This document shows, piece by piece, positions 33,023-43,713 of a stretch of DNA of 64,000 nucleotides; position 1 is the first letter of the stretch, and each line of letters opens with the position of its first letter. The notes beneath the pieces were generated by a model. The model was given only the letters and a program-made list of their open reading frames with translations, had not been told where the DNA came from and ran no database searches. The translations under genes and the position numbers were made by a program. This DNA comes from Acrasis kona. Its lineage: Eukaryota; Heterolobosea; Eutetramitea; Acrasida; Acrasidae. The DNA is taken from positions 1 through 64,000 of the forward strand of contig JAOPGA020000167.1 in the NCBI GenBank assembly GCA_026419775.2, given 5' to 3'.

Positions 33023-34412
33023 ATGATTAACACATCCACACTTGTGATTTTATTACTGTGTTTATTAAATGTGGTGTTATCAAAACCACTGAGCATCGTG
33101 ATCCTTGGGGCATCCGGTGATCTCGCAAAAAGAAAGATTTACCCCTCGCTACTTCAGATGTACAAAACAAAGTAAGTGTACTTGTGTGAATTGAACTAAC
33201 AAGGCAAGGGTATTACCAGAAGAATTTAACGTTATTGGATACGCAAGAAGTGACCTCACTGATGAAGACATCAAGAAAAATATCGAACCCTTCATCTCCA
33301 AGGAGGACTTATCAAGCCCATTCTTCGATCATCTACACTATGTCAAGGGCTCTTACAACCAAGCACAGGATTTTATAAATTTGAGTGAAAAACTCACGTC
33401 TTACGAGGCTGGTGTCTCCACTGATCGCCTATTCTACTTTTCCCTGCCCTCAACAGTTTTCTTAGAAGTTGCACAAAACTTGAACAAGCACACCAGAACA
33501 TCATCAGGTTATAACCGCATTGTTGTTGAGAAGCCATTTGGAAAAAACACCGAAACATTTAAAGAGTTGTCGGAAGGATTAAACCAAAACTTCAAGCAAG
33601 AGGAAATTTACCGCATGGATCATTTCCTTGGTAGCAGTATTGTCAAAAACATTCTTCAAACCCGCTTTGATAGTAAGTACGAGAAGCTTTGGGACGCCAA
33701 ACACATCAAAGCCATCCAGGTCGTCTTCAAGGAGACACTAGATGTAGAAGGACGTGGTGGTTACTTTGACGAGTACGGTATCATCCGTGACATGGTTCAA
33801 AGCCATCTCATGCAAATCACAACACTACTAACCATGGACAAGCCAATTAATGCTTCTGACATTGTGAACAAGAAAATAGACGTGTTGAACTACATTCAAG
33901 ACTTAAGCCAACAAGATACCGTTTTAGGTCAATACAAGGGTTACCCAGAAGATAAGAGCGTCCACAACCCAAATACCACAACCGATACATTTGCCTCAAT
34001 GGTTCTTCACATCAACAGCAAGAGATGGGAGGGAGTTCCTGTTTTAATCAAGGTCGGAAAGGGCCTCAACAAGTTCTTGTTCGAATTGTCCGTCGAGTTC
34101 ATGGATGGAGAGGACGTTCGCATCAACGCCGGTGACGACTCTCTTCAATATGCGCTTTTGATCGCTAAAATCCTCAATGGAGACCAATCCAGCTTCGCTA
34201 CAGAGAAGGAAATTGCTTCTAGTTGGAGGATTCTTGAATCAGTCCTAAAACGCATCGACGCCCACACACATAAACCAATTGTATACCCTCTCGGAGGTGT
34301 AGGACCATCAGAATCAGACGACTTGGCAAGAAGGTACGGAACAAAGTGGATTGATCAAGAGACGAATCAGTCCAAGTTGGCTGGAAGTTTGTATTTGAGA
34401 AGTCAAAAATAA
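33023..34412 (+). CDS. Divergent, secreted glucose-6-phosphate dehydrogenase paralogue
   Basis: Exons 33023-33171 and 33209-34412; intron 37 nt; 450 aa. Residues 1-20 are a clear signal peptide (L-V-I-L-L-L-C-L-L-N-V-V-L-S). G6PD motifs follow: G-A-S-G-D-L-A-K-R-K-I-Y, V-V-E-K-P-F-G, Y-R-M-D-H-F-L-G and D-E-Y-G-I-I-R-D-M-V-Q-S-H. The Lys that normally follows RIDHYLG (substrate-binding, human K205) is Ser here (L-G-S-S). The protein is shorter than canonical G6PD (about 490-515 aa). It may be an ER-lumenal or secreted dehydrogenase comparable in location to H6PD, or have reduced activity. The closest upstream ATG (33010) opens only a six-codon frame. Confidence 0.88.
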
Positions 34413-34440
34413 AATATTTTGATGTCAATTTCACTGTCAC

Positions 34441-36271
34441 ATGTCTATCAAATCTAATATGAGCCCAGTGAACGCACCGTTAACCCTGCTCTTATTGATG
34501 TCGATGTTGACACTATCGTATTCACAGGGAGTACGCGGTACGAGTATGGTGCATACAGGATTCGATGACTACAAAGAGTATGGCATAGTGAAATGTACAA
34601 ATGCAACAGCGGGAGACGACACTTGCTACCAAAAATTGACAATGTTTACCCAAGCATGGACACCATACAGTTACGAACCAAACTATATTTTCACCGTGCT
34701 GCTTGACGCGAATCTTACTTTCAGAGATACTTGCAACAGTAAGTCGGTTTTATTCAACATTCTTTTATTGGTATCTAGATAAAATCATGGAAAACATGTT
34801 TGAGAATGGAGTTAATTGTATGAAGTACATGTGTCCAGGTGAAGATACGCCACAAAATCGTCAATATATTTTAGGAGCGCTTCAACTATATTACGACCAG
34901 AGCCCTGCTGCTAATGAGAGCTATCAAACTAGGAAGGATACATTCCACATTGCTGACAATAATTTGGTGCGGAACTTCTGTTTATATTGTAATCACAATA
35001 CGAGAGCACAATTCTTACAAACTCTGAGGACGAACTCTTCTCAATGCCCGTACTTTTGGAAGAGTCAAGAAGATTATTGCGGGAAAGGTCTGAACTATCC
35101 AGCAGTCTTACCACACGATACATACAACATGATGAAGAGGTCAGTTCTATACGCTAACTTTGCAGCAAGAACAGACCCGAAAATGGCTAATATAAGACTT
35201 AATGTCTTCGACGACGTACTCAATTTAACTGTTTGGAGGAGCAAAAGACCACAAGATCCAGAAGGCGAGGTTAGCCGCGGAGAATTCAATTACATGTGTC
35301 ATTGTATAGATATTCAACGGCTTGGTAGTCAATGTGACGGCTATACAGCATTCCTCATCCCATTTAAATACCTTGCACTTCCGTTTCTAACAATGTTCTT
35401 TCGTATAACGCTTATATGTATCATTGTCTGGTTAAATTATATTCCTTACATTTGCAGAGATTTTCCACTATTAAAGGATAAACAAATTAAAAAGTTTATA
35501 GTAGCACATTTAGGGGATTTAAAAGTACATGCAGTGCTTTACATGATTGTTGCTGTTTTTATTGGTTTGTTTGAGGAGCCTGCGTACTTGACTCTCCATC
35601 TCACAGACAGTCCTTACGCCCAGTTGTCTGGACTGTTCCGCAGTTTACAATATGCATTGACTGGTCTTTGTTTAGGATCCCTTCTTGTACTTTGGAGTCA
35701 GATTTATGATAACACAAAGAACATGACCAGTGGTGTTGGTCTCAACGTCAAAAATATAGTGTTCTTAGGAGCCTTTTATGTTGTTTTTATTCTAATTTTA
35801 TTAACTGCAATTGTTGGTATCAGTATAACATCATTTATTACTACACTGCCAAGATCAAGAGATATCTTGTTCGGTTGTTTGCTTGGAGTGGCCATTGCAT
35901 TCATGACACTGTTTGCACTTGGGTTCTTTGTTTATGGTATTCGTATGTTCTTCGTCATCAAGCAGATTGAAACAGGAGTCAAACTTTGGGATAAAAAGTT
36001 CATGAAGTTTATGATCGTTGCAGATGTCTTCTTCTTCAACTTTTGTTGCTGGTTGATTATCGTCACAATCGGAACCACAGATGCCAACATGATGGGAATA
36101 TTCATGTCATTGTTCGCTGTATACTTGATGGACATTAATCTATCTTTCTTATACGCAGTCGTTATATTCTTGCTTTACGATCCCGCATTCTACTGGAACG
36201 TGCCATTATACAAAGCGTTATGGTGCGGAAGATGGATCAAGTCAAGAGTCAAAGTTGAGTCATCTATTTAA
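34441..36271 (+). CDS. Signal-peptide 7TM receptor-like protein
   Basis: Exons 34441-34738 and 34779-36271; intron 40 nt; 596 aa. An N-terminal signal peptide is followed by a roughly 280-residue Cys-rich, N-glycosylation-rich ectodomain (repeated N-x-S/T, about 14 Cys). About seven membrane helices occupy residues 290-580, and the cytoplasmic tail is short and basic. The plan resembles heptahelical receptors with large ectodomains, but no named family motif was seen; transporter or receptor roles are both possible. The ATG lies only 28 nt after the stop of the G6PD gene on the same strand. Confidence 0.82.
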
Positions 36272-36302
36272 ACAAATTTTTGTAATCAATAAAAAGTTAT
36301 AT

Positions 36303-39300
36303 TTAATCTCTGAAGAACACTCTGCTTCCACTAAAACTAAAGAACAAGAGCTCAAATTCTCTCTTTGTGTTGGTAATTCTGGTCAAGGTAAGCCTCATGG
36401 TCTGCAACTCATCGTCAGGATTATGTCTCTTTGCAGCATTCCTCTCAGCGTTGGTCATCACTCCCTTATCGCTCATTGACTTTTTCAACTCTTGGAACTC
36501 CTCGTCGTACTTTCTGGCAACGCTTTCGAACCAATGCAAAGAATCGAATTTTTGATTTTGATTTAGAATTTTCAAAATGAAAGCCAACCCCAACGCAAAT
36601 CCATCGTCAGTAAAGTTACTTTCCTTTCCAGAGCGAATCATCTTGTCCTTTGCAATCATCATGTATTCCACAAAGCTCAACGTTAACGGAGGCACAATCA
36701 TGTAGAAGCTCCTCAAGTGTTGCAAATCATCATTCTACAATCGATTAAAAAAAACAACATGCGCACATTACCTGCATCTCCTTGGTGAAAACGCTTTCCA
36801 GGCTCTTAAAGTAATCGCTTCCCTCTGCAAACTTTTGCGATAAATTGTTCAAAGTGTCGAATAAATTCTTTGCTGATTCCTTGGAACAATTGCTCAACTT
36901 TTCGGCATCCACCAATTCGGTAAAGTTTTCGATCGTGTCCAAATCAGGAACGAACTTGATGGCATCTGAAATGTAACGAAGTCCACCGGCACGTACCATG
37001 CGAACGTATCCCAAAGCATTTCCAATCTCGGTGATTAATTGTCTGAACTGATCCAAGTAGCTCTGCGAATGGTTAAAAACGATAACATGAAATCAAACGT
37101 ACCAAACCACTCCTCGCGACGCCCAACTTTTTGATTCCCTTCACAAACTTCATGGCCCTCTTCAATGGATATTGATTATCCAACGACATGGCATGATCTT
37201 TAAAGTACCTCATGTCCCTCAACAATGGTGATTTGATGTGATCGTCGAAAAGGAATTGACTAAACAAGTAGAACTTCTTTCCCAAGAATTGATATACAAA
37301 GTTGACGGTGGTGTTCATGATGCCAGTGCCATGCGTGCGGATGGAATTGGCCACGTGCTTAATGTGAACGGTGTTCAAATTCTTTGAATCGGTGGTGGAG
37401 CACTTTTCAATGAACATTCCAATGTTTAAATTGTAAGAATAGTTGCTATCAACGTGTGAGCGATGGGTGCATATCGTGAGACATGATTACCTGACGAACA
37501 GGTGAATGTTTCTTGTAATTTGTAAAATGTCCAATCCTTGCTCTAATGTTTGACCGGGCAGGTAAACGTTGAGCAGTTCTAATCCGTACTTTTCGCTCGC
37601 AAGACTTCTCATCTCTTCGTATGTTTTCCAATTGTGCGGACCTACTGTTGTGAGCTCGTAGAAACAATCGTTCAAGTAGTGCGAAACGCGTTGTGAAATG
37701 TCAATGTACTTTCCAAGGAATCTATTCGTGGTTAGCAAACGAACGAAAATAATTCCAACCTGATGGGTCTAATCTTGAAGAAGCAGGTCACGTCCTTGAC
37801 AGAATTCTTCACAGTGTTCAAGTTTTGCGAATGTTGACCCAGGGTGACGCTTGAGTGAATGTTTAAACGTAGATCCGTTTCGACTTCTGTGCACAGTGGT
37901 TTGATGATGGCCTGTTGAAGCATTTCTGTGATTTCATCTCTGTAACGATCGCATAATTTGCTGGATTCTGGCAAGTGAGAGCATCTCTCCAGTATCAACT
38001 TTGGATCCTCTAATGCGTTGAAAATGTATTTTAGCTCCGCAGCACGCTCTGGACATTCATAAACGTGGTCAAAGAACGTTCTGATTAGAGTTTTGGACCA
38101 ATAGATCAACGAGCAGTCGGTTGCAAAGTTTAGACTTGATTCAAACTAGAAAAGTAAGTGTCGACTGAATGTGAGTGCTTACATCACTAACGACGTCCAA
38201 CCGTTTCAGCAGGCCTCTAATCTCGTCAAACTCGCTTTCTTTGAAGAGTCCCGTTGTTTTCTGCAACGTAATTTGTAGGGTCAACTTGATGAGCAACAAT
38301 CTTTTTCTGCTGGGCGATCCTCCTCCTAACAAGTGGAATGCTAAAAGTACACTGCTCAGTTGGTCCATGTCGGTATCATTTTGCTTCTTTTTGGTCTCCA
38401 ATCTATTCTTCANGGGCAACAATAACTTTTCAATCTTGAAGGATAAAAACTCCGTGAGTGTTGATATTAGTTTTGCAAATGTTGCGGTCTTGCGTCCATA
38501 AGTAATTTTGATGGTTTTGAGCATTTCGATGCACCTACACAATAAAACCACCTAAAATCATTAGAGTTGAAAGTTAGGTCAACTTACTTGAGGTATTGAA
38601 AGTGGCTTTGCTGCCAGAATGTGCAAGTACAACTGAGTTTTCAACAAGTTACTAATCCTAAATGCCAACTGTATTCCTTGAAGAATTAAGGTTCCCTGGA
38701 TACCCACTACATCTTTTCCATCGCTCTCGACAGCAAACATGCTCTCGATTCTACTGGTCCAAACGCACAATTGTAAATAGTGTGCTTGAACGGTGGCAGC
38801 CAAATTATCGTCACCAACCTTCAAGAGTCAAAAGATGCAACAAATCATAATTTACCTTCAGTGTTGACATTTTCACGTCGTCAATTTCCTTCTTGGGATA
38901 CTTGACGCCGATCAATCTCAACAGGTCTGGTGTCTTCGAGTTGAAGAATTCGCTGCACGACCAAACTGTATTTCCGTACAAGTGAATGATGGGCAACAGC
39001 TTGTGCATGTCCCAAACTAACATGGTTGAGAAAATCAATCAACATTTAAACTTACTTCTTCTGAAAAACTTTTTATCTGACGTATCCAAGAACAAGTTAT
39101 AGTAGAACAAGTAGGTCCCACAGAAGCCAACAAACTTGTACCTGTGATCGGTCTCCTTTGTTGTGTTGATGCATTCGCTCAAGTTTTGAAACATTGCTTT
39201 CAAGCTGTACTCGAATTCAGCCTTGAAGATTTTGTTGGACTGTACTGAAATACCAGGTTCATCAAACGACCTCTGTATGCATGATTTTAAAATGTTATCG

Positions 39301-40203
39301 TCCAGCACGTCGCCATCAATCTTATGAAGCAGATACTGCACCCTTCCTACTGCTTTCTTGGTTGTTCCGTAACGTTCGGGTTCTGCCATCACCTTCATGA
39401 TCATTCTGTTGTATAGGGTAAGGTGATTGTGGAAGGATCTATTTTGGGTGATTGTCTCGTCGAGGGTAATGATGACCCCTAGCAGGTCGCTCAACTCTTC
39501 AAACACTTCCAAAAAGTGAGCTTGTTGCAGTGCCTTGAGTGCGGGGTTTGCTTGAATGGCTGGTCCGTTTCCATACAAGCTGGCCAACTGGTAAGTAGTT
39601 AATAATTAACTAAACAATGTATTTTTACTTGTTGAATCACATTTTTAACCACAATGTTTATTCTTTCAACAAAATTCCAAAAATCCATCAGCAGTGGTAG
39701 AGTCCTACCAAACTGAAGTTGCTTCTCACCATCCTCTTGGGAATCGTCGACTGACTCCCCAAAAATACTAAGCGATGGGAAGAATTGTGTTACGGCTGTG
39801 TGTTTCAAAGATTGCATCTCGGTATTCTAAAGAATTTTTTAAAAGAGAAGCATGAAATACTCACCAGGTTAGCAAATACTAAAATAATCTTTTGCATCAG
39901 TTTGTTCTCGGTGACTATCATCTCATCAAACCTCAATACTTCGTGCGGTGTAAATTGAAATCTTGATTAGTTAGATCATTATACAAATTGTTATTGCTAC
40001 TTTATAGGGTCTTGAATAGGGTCCCACACTTCTGCAAACACAGTATTATCGTCTGTATTGATTTGGCTCTCTGTTTGGGCAACTTTAGAGCCATAATCAG
40101 ATATAAACCTTTTAAATTTTTCCAAGTGGAACTCTTGTGGTGATTTGTCCCCCTCCTCAATGAACACGTCATACAAGTAACTCCCCTGCGTTCCTTGTGA
40201 CAT
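36303..40203 (-). CDS. WASHC4: WASH complex subunit 4 (SWIP), 12 exons
   Basis: Exons in transcript order: 40203-40001, 39961-39865, 39826-39629, 39587-39056, 39016-38856, 38818-38588, 38551-38183, 38145-37760, 37721-37491, 37445-37103, 37062-36772 and 36734-36303. All 11 introns are GT-AG and 36-45 nt. The sum is 3474 nt, 1157 aa, against about 1173 in human SWIP. Long stretches match the family, for example F-G-E-S-V-D-D near the N-terminus, [26 protein letters not shown] and [14 protein letters not shown] is a scaffold of the WASH complex, which activates Arp2/3 on endosomes for cargo sorting. One N (38413) falls in exon 7. Confidence 0.97.
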
Positions 40204-40329
40204 GTTGGATCTATTGTATTGGTTGACTAAATATACTCAGGTTACAAGGACACGAACGAACAATGACGCAAACATAAAAGATGGTGTGTTATTATCATAA
40301 ACAATGAATGATCAAAATCTATTTTTTAA

Positions 40330-41439
40330 TTATAGGGATAAATCTGCAACAACGGGATAATGAGTGGATGGCCTTCTTCCATTCTCACATCGTACTTCGC
40401 TTAATACTTGTATATTTTTCGTTGACACATCGGGAGAACAGAGTATGTAGTCAACAAAGGTTCCATATTGCACGTCGACCGGTCCTCCACAACACTTCTC
40501 CTGCTCCGTATCATCAACCTTTCCAAATCCTGGATAAGTTGTTTGATTGTTCATTATACCGCTGGCGCAGTTGATTAATTGAATGTTCTCGTCCATATCT
40601 GAATCAGAAGAATCTCCAGAGTCTGTATTTAATTCGTCGCCTCCTGAAATGTCGCAAGCATTAGCGAAAATGTTATCAATTCCTTTTGTGAGCACTTTAA
40701 AACAATTAGCGTGGTGGTTACAATTAAAATCGCCCATAACAACGCAAGTTCCTTGAGTCATAACGTTTGTGCTATTATGGTACGAAACCGTGAATTGCTG
40801 TAAATATTCTCTTAGAAGGTACGATGAATTACGTCGGGTCTCAATGCCTTGGTCCCAATGTGTGTTGAAAACGTAGAAGTCTTCTTTTCGGCCTTCATTA
40901 CTTTTGCAACTGAATTTACACCAAGTACAAATGGTCGGCTGAACAGCATCCCACGATTTACTTCCTTTTTCAGATGGCTCAAGACTGTACCAGAATACAC
41001 CTTGATCTTGAAGGCTGACCTTGCTTGAATCATAAAAGATCGGGTTGTATTCACCAGAGTACTCCCCTGTGTTCTCGTTATAACAAGGACCAAGCCCAAA
41101 CCACAAGTATCGTCCTGGTGACATCTCATCCAAAAGAGAGAACAAATCCAGCACCTGGCGTTGGAGAGTACCCTGTATTCCAATAACATCAGCATTTTGT
41201 TCGTGAATAATTCTTGCCACATCACTGAAGGTCTTAGACACAACGAATGATAATTGTACTTACGATTTTCTGTTACACCAACGGTCTTGATGGTCTAAAA
41301 CACTATCTACTCGTACATTAAAGGTCAAAAAGCGTAGTTCTGAGGTTGGTCCTTGTAGCCTTCTTGACCTCCGTTTGGTTGGGCTTGGAACACTGCTGTC
41401 ACTTTCAGAATTGCCTTCACTGCGGCTAGCATTCCCCAT
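40330..41439 (-). CDS. Endonuclease/exonuclease/phosphatase-fold pseudoenzyme
   Basis: Exon 1 41264-41439, intron 41225-41263 (39 nt), exon 2 40330-41224; 356 aa from ATG 41439. The frame continues upstream to another ATG at 41520, so the start is a choice. EEP-fold landmarks are present: L-T-F-N-V-R, D-V-I-G-I-Q, F-N-T-H-W-D, V-V-M-G-D-F-N and a final Y-P-V-V-A-D-L. Two catalytic residues are altered. The metal-binding Glu after the L-Q motif is Gly (I-G-I-Q-G-T), and the Asp of the terminal S-D-H is Thr (S-T-H). An acidic insertion near residues 255-275 is unusual. Probably catalytically dead or strongly changed. Confidence 0.82.
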
Positions 41440-41643
41440 TTTATTACTATCGCTAGAGTAGAGGTCAAAATTTATTGTCTTGTTGATACGTACTTGTCTG
41501 ACATTAATAATCACGAACAATTATCTGGTATGACAATACACTTTTGTACTAACAAAATATCTACCTATGATGTTGACGACTGTTACGATGGTATAAGTTT
41601 ACAACAAGATTAGGATTATTGAATTCACCCAAAATGAAGAGTT

Positions 41644-42291
41644 TTATTTGAATCCGGAGAAGCCCATCCTTGACATAACATCCTCATCAGATGGGGTTGT
41701 TTTGGATTGTTTAGCCTTTGGATTTACCTCTTCATTGTCTTGGTGCTCTTCCTCCTTCTTTTTTTCTATCTTTTCGATTTGTTCATTTAGGATTCGTTGC
41801 TCCAGTTCGTCAACTTTCTTAGTAGATTTTTTTACTTTTGGTGGTGCCTTTGATAATTTATTCTTTACGTCCTCAACAGTGGCACGAACGGCCCTTGTAT
41901 TCATTCCTGACGCATTAACGTGCCCACGACTGTTGATGTGATCTAGGTAGCTTATTGAATCTTTGATAACACAATCGCATGTGTTACAGTAGAATCCACC
42001 ATTCTTATCTATAACAACTCCCTTTTGTCCACCTCGTCTCACAGCACTTTTTATACTTGTCTCACCAGTAATAATTCCCCTGCGTCCAACAATTGATTCA
42101 AGTTCTACTTTTTGCTCTCTAGCACGAAGTGGTTGTCGCTCTGACGCGGGGGCTATTCTTCTTCTTGTTTCTTGTTCCTCTGTCCTCCCCGTTTCTTCTC
42201 TGTTTGCTCTTTCCATAGCTTTCGCTTTGTATACTTCTTCATCCCACTGCTTGCGTCCAAACGTACCAACACTCTCCTCTTTTGACTTCAT
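41644..42291 (-). CDS. ZMAT2: Spliceosomal zinc-finger protein ZMAT2/Snu23
   Basis: 215 aa, about the usual length. It starts with a G-R-K-Q-W-D-E-E-V-Y region and a charged helix. The matrin-type U1-like zinc finger is Y-C-N-T-C-D-C-V-I-K-D-S with the following L-D-H-I-N-S-R-G-H, and the C-terminal tail ends in M-G-F-S-G-F. These match ZMAT2/Snu23, a component of the U4/U6.U5 tri-snRNP and precatalytic spliceosome near the 5' splice site. No intron is seen. Confidence 0.93.
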   Translation of the reverse strand: MKSKEESVGTFGRKQWDEEVYKAKAMERANREETGRTEEQETRRRIAPASERQPLRAREQKVELESIVGRRGIITGETSIKSAVRRGGQKGVVIDKNGGFYCNTCDCVIKDSISYLDHINSRGHVNASGMNTRAVRATVEDVKNKLSKAPPKVKKSTKKVDELEQRILNEQIEKIEKKKEEEHQDNEEVNPKAKQSKTTPSDEDVMSRMGFSGFK

Positions 42292-42858
42292 TTATACTAG
42301 ACACATTCATTGTTGTAATGTAGGATTCAATCAACAAAACACAGTTGAGAGAAAAGTATGAGACAGGACGTGTGGTGTTCGCAATTATACTACTACGATA
42401 TTAGAAACCATTTATAAGAAATAATGTCTCAATTTATTAAATGAAAATCAGCAGCAGATTCTTTTAACAGCAAGTACGTAATAGATGATATCCAAGCAAC
42501 ACTAAAAATTATTTCTCGCAATAGCAGAAATTATGAGCGGCTTGATGGACGTCAACAATTTATTCTTATTTTGTCTACAATCACATCCATCCAATAAATT
42601 CCAAAGTCAACAATTCTTACGTCGTAATCAAAACTTACACTCCACCATACAAGAAAAAATAACAAAATATCTACAATAGTATGCCATCACTAGCTTCTCT
42701 GATAATTGGAACAATACATCTGAAAATGCGTTAGGAACGGTTGGATAAAGTTGGTGAATCCTGCGCATAACAATCAGTTATTTCATAAAGTGTACGAAAT
42801 GAAACCATTCCTTCAACAAGGTATAATTTATATATATAATAAAAACAAAATTAATATT
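42292..42858. other. Intergenic AT-rich stretch
   Basis: Upstream region of ZMAT2, with no gene or repeat recognised. Confidence 0.5.
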
Positions 42859-43121
42859 AAATGAGTGTGTTACATGTAAAAGTACCGAAGTTAATGTATT
42901 TTTAGCTTTTTAGAAGGATTTTGACCAGGGTTCTTTAAAACAAGCTTTAGAAAAAACATAAAGGACCAACAAAAATACGTAGAATCCAATTTTCAAGTCA
43001 ATTCTTGATTTTATTAAGGATTGATTGTGTATTAGTTGATTTTAGTCTAGTTGCCCCATCCCGATCTAATATTAGGACCGGAGATAATAGTTCGGTACTT
43101 TTACATGTAACACACTCAAAT
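42859..43121. mobile_element. MITE with 27-bp perfect terminal inverted repeats
   Basis: GAGTGTGTTACATGTAAAAG... at 42863-42889 is repeated exactly as its reverse complement at 43091-43117. The 255-bp element is flanked on both sides by AAAT (42859-42862 and 43118-43121), a 4-bp target-site duplication. The interior is AT-rich and codes for nothing. The perfect TIRs suggest recent activity. The transposase family is unknown, and no other copy is visible in the window. Confidence 0.85.
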
Positions 43122-43713
43122 GAGCTTGCTGTGATGAGAATGTCTTGTACATTGTTAATCAAGTATCATAATTGGTACGGTGTCACCAAAAAAAAGCGTT
43201 CGATAGTTCTTGTTTATTGCTGATAATATAATTAAAATATTCATTTATGAAAGATAGTCGTTAGGTGATTGATATCTTTTTACAATCGATCAAATGGGAT
43301 CTTTCTAAAAAAAGATGACTCCCGTGGGAAATAAAAAATAATTACCGAAATAGTACATGAAGCTAAAGATTGATACTCCGTAGCTCCGTAGAAGAACGAC
43401 GTAGAGAACATATCCTAATCTGACTCTGTGTTACAGTATATCGAGTGTAATATCTGTTAGATTGTCAGGATAGCACGGCAGTTGTGCCTTTTTAGCATGT
43501 TAACGTTAATTTAGTACCGCTATAGCACTGATCCAAACGTTTAATGGCGCATCACAATGCTTAGTAATAATGTTAAAGGCATAAACCCGTTCGAAAAACG
43601 TTATTTTTACTGTGGCATGCCCGAATTTTGCTAAATTTATCTCTTCCGATTGTATCCGTGCTATTTTTGAAATCCATAAATTCAATCCCAATCAACAATA
43701 AAAAATAAACAAG
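43122..43713. other. Intergenic, no gene seen
   Basis: About 590 bp upstream of the next gene without a clear open frame. A 61-codon minus frame at 43506-43691 has no recognisable features. Confidence 0.45.

Noticed and set aside
33010-33030. Upstream ATG at 33010 as the G6PD start
   Set aside because: It ends after six codons; the ATG at 33023 opens the signal peptide and the G6PD frame.
42863-43117. Inverted repeat as a transcription terminator or replication origin
   Set aside because: Perfect 27-bp ends 200 bp apart with a flanking AAAT duplication are far better explained by a MITE.
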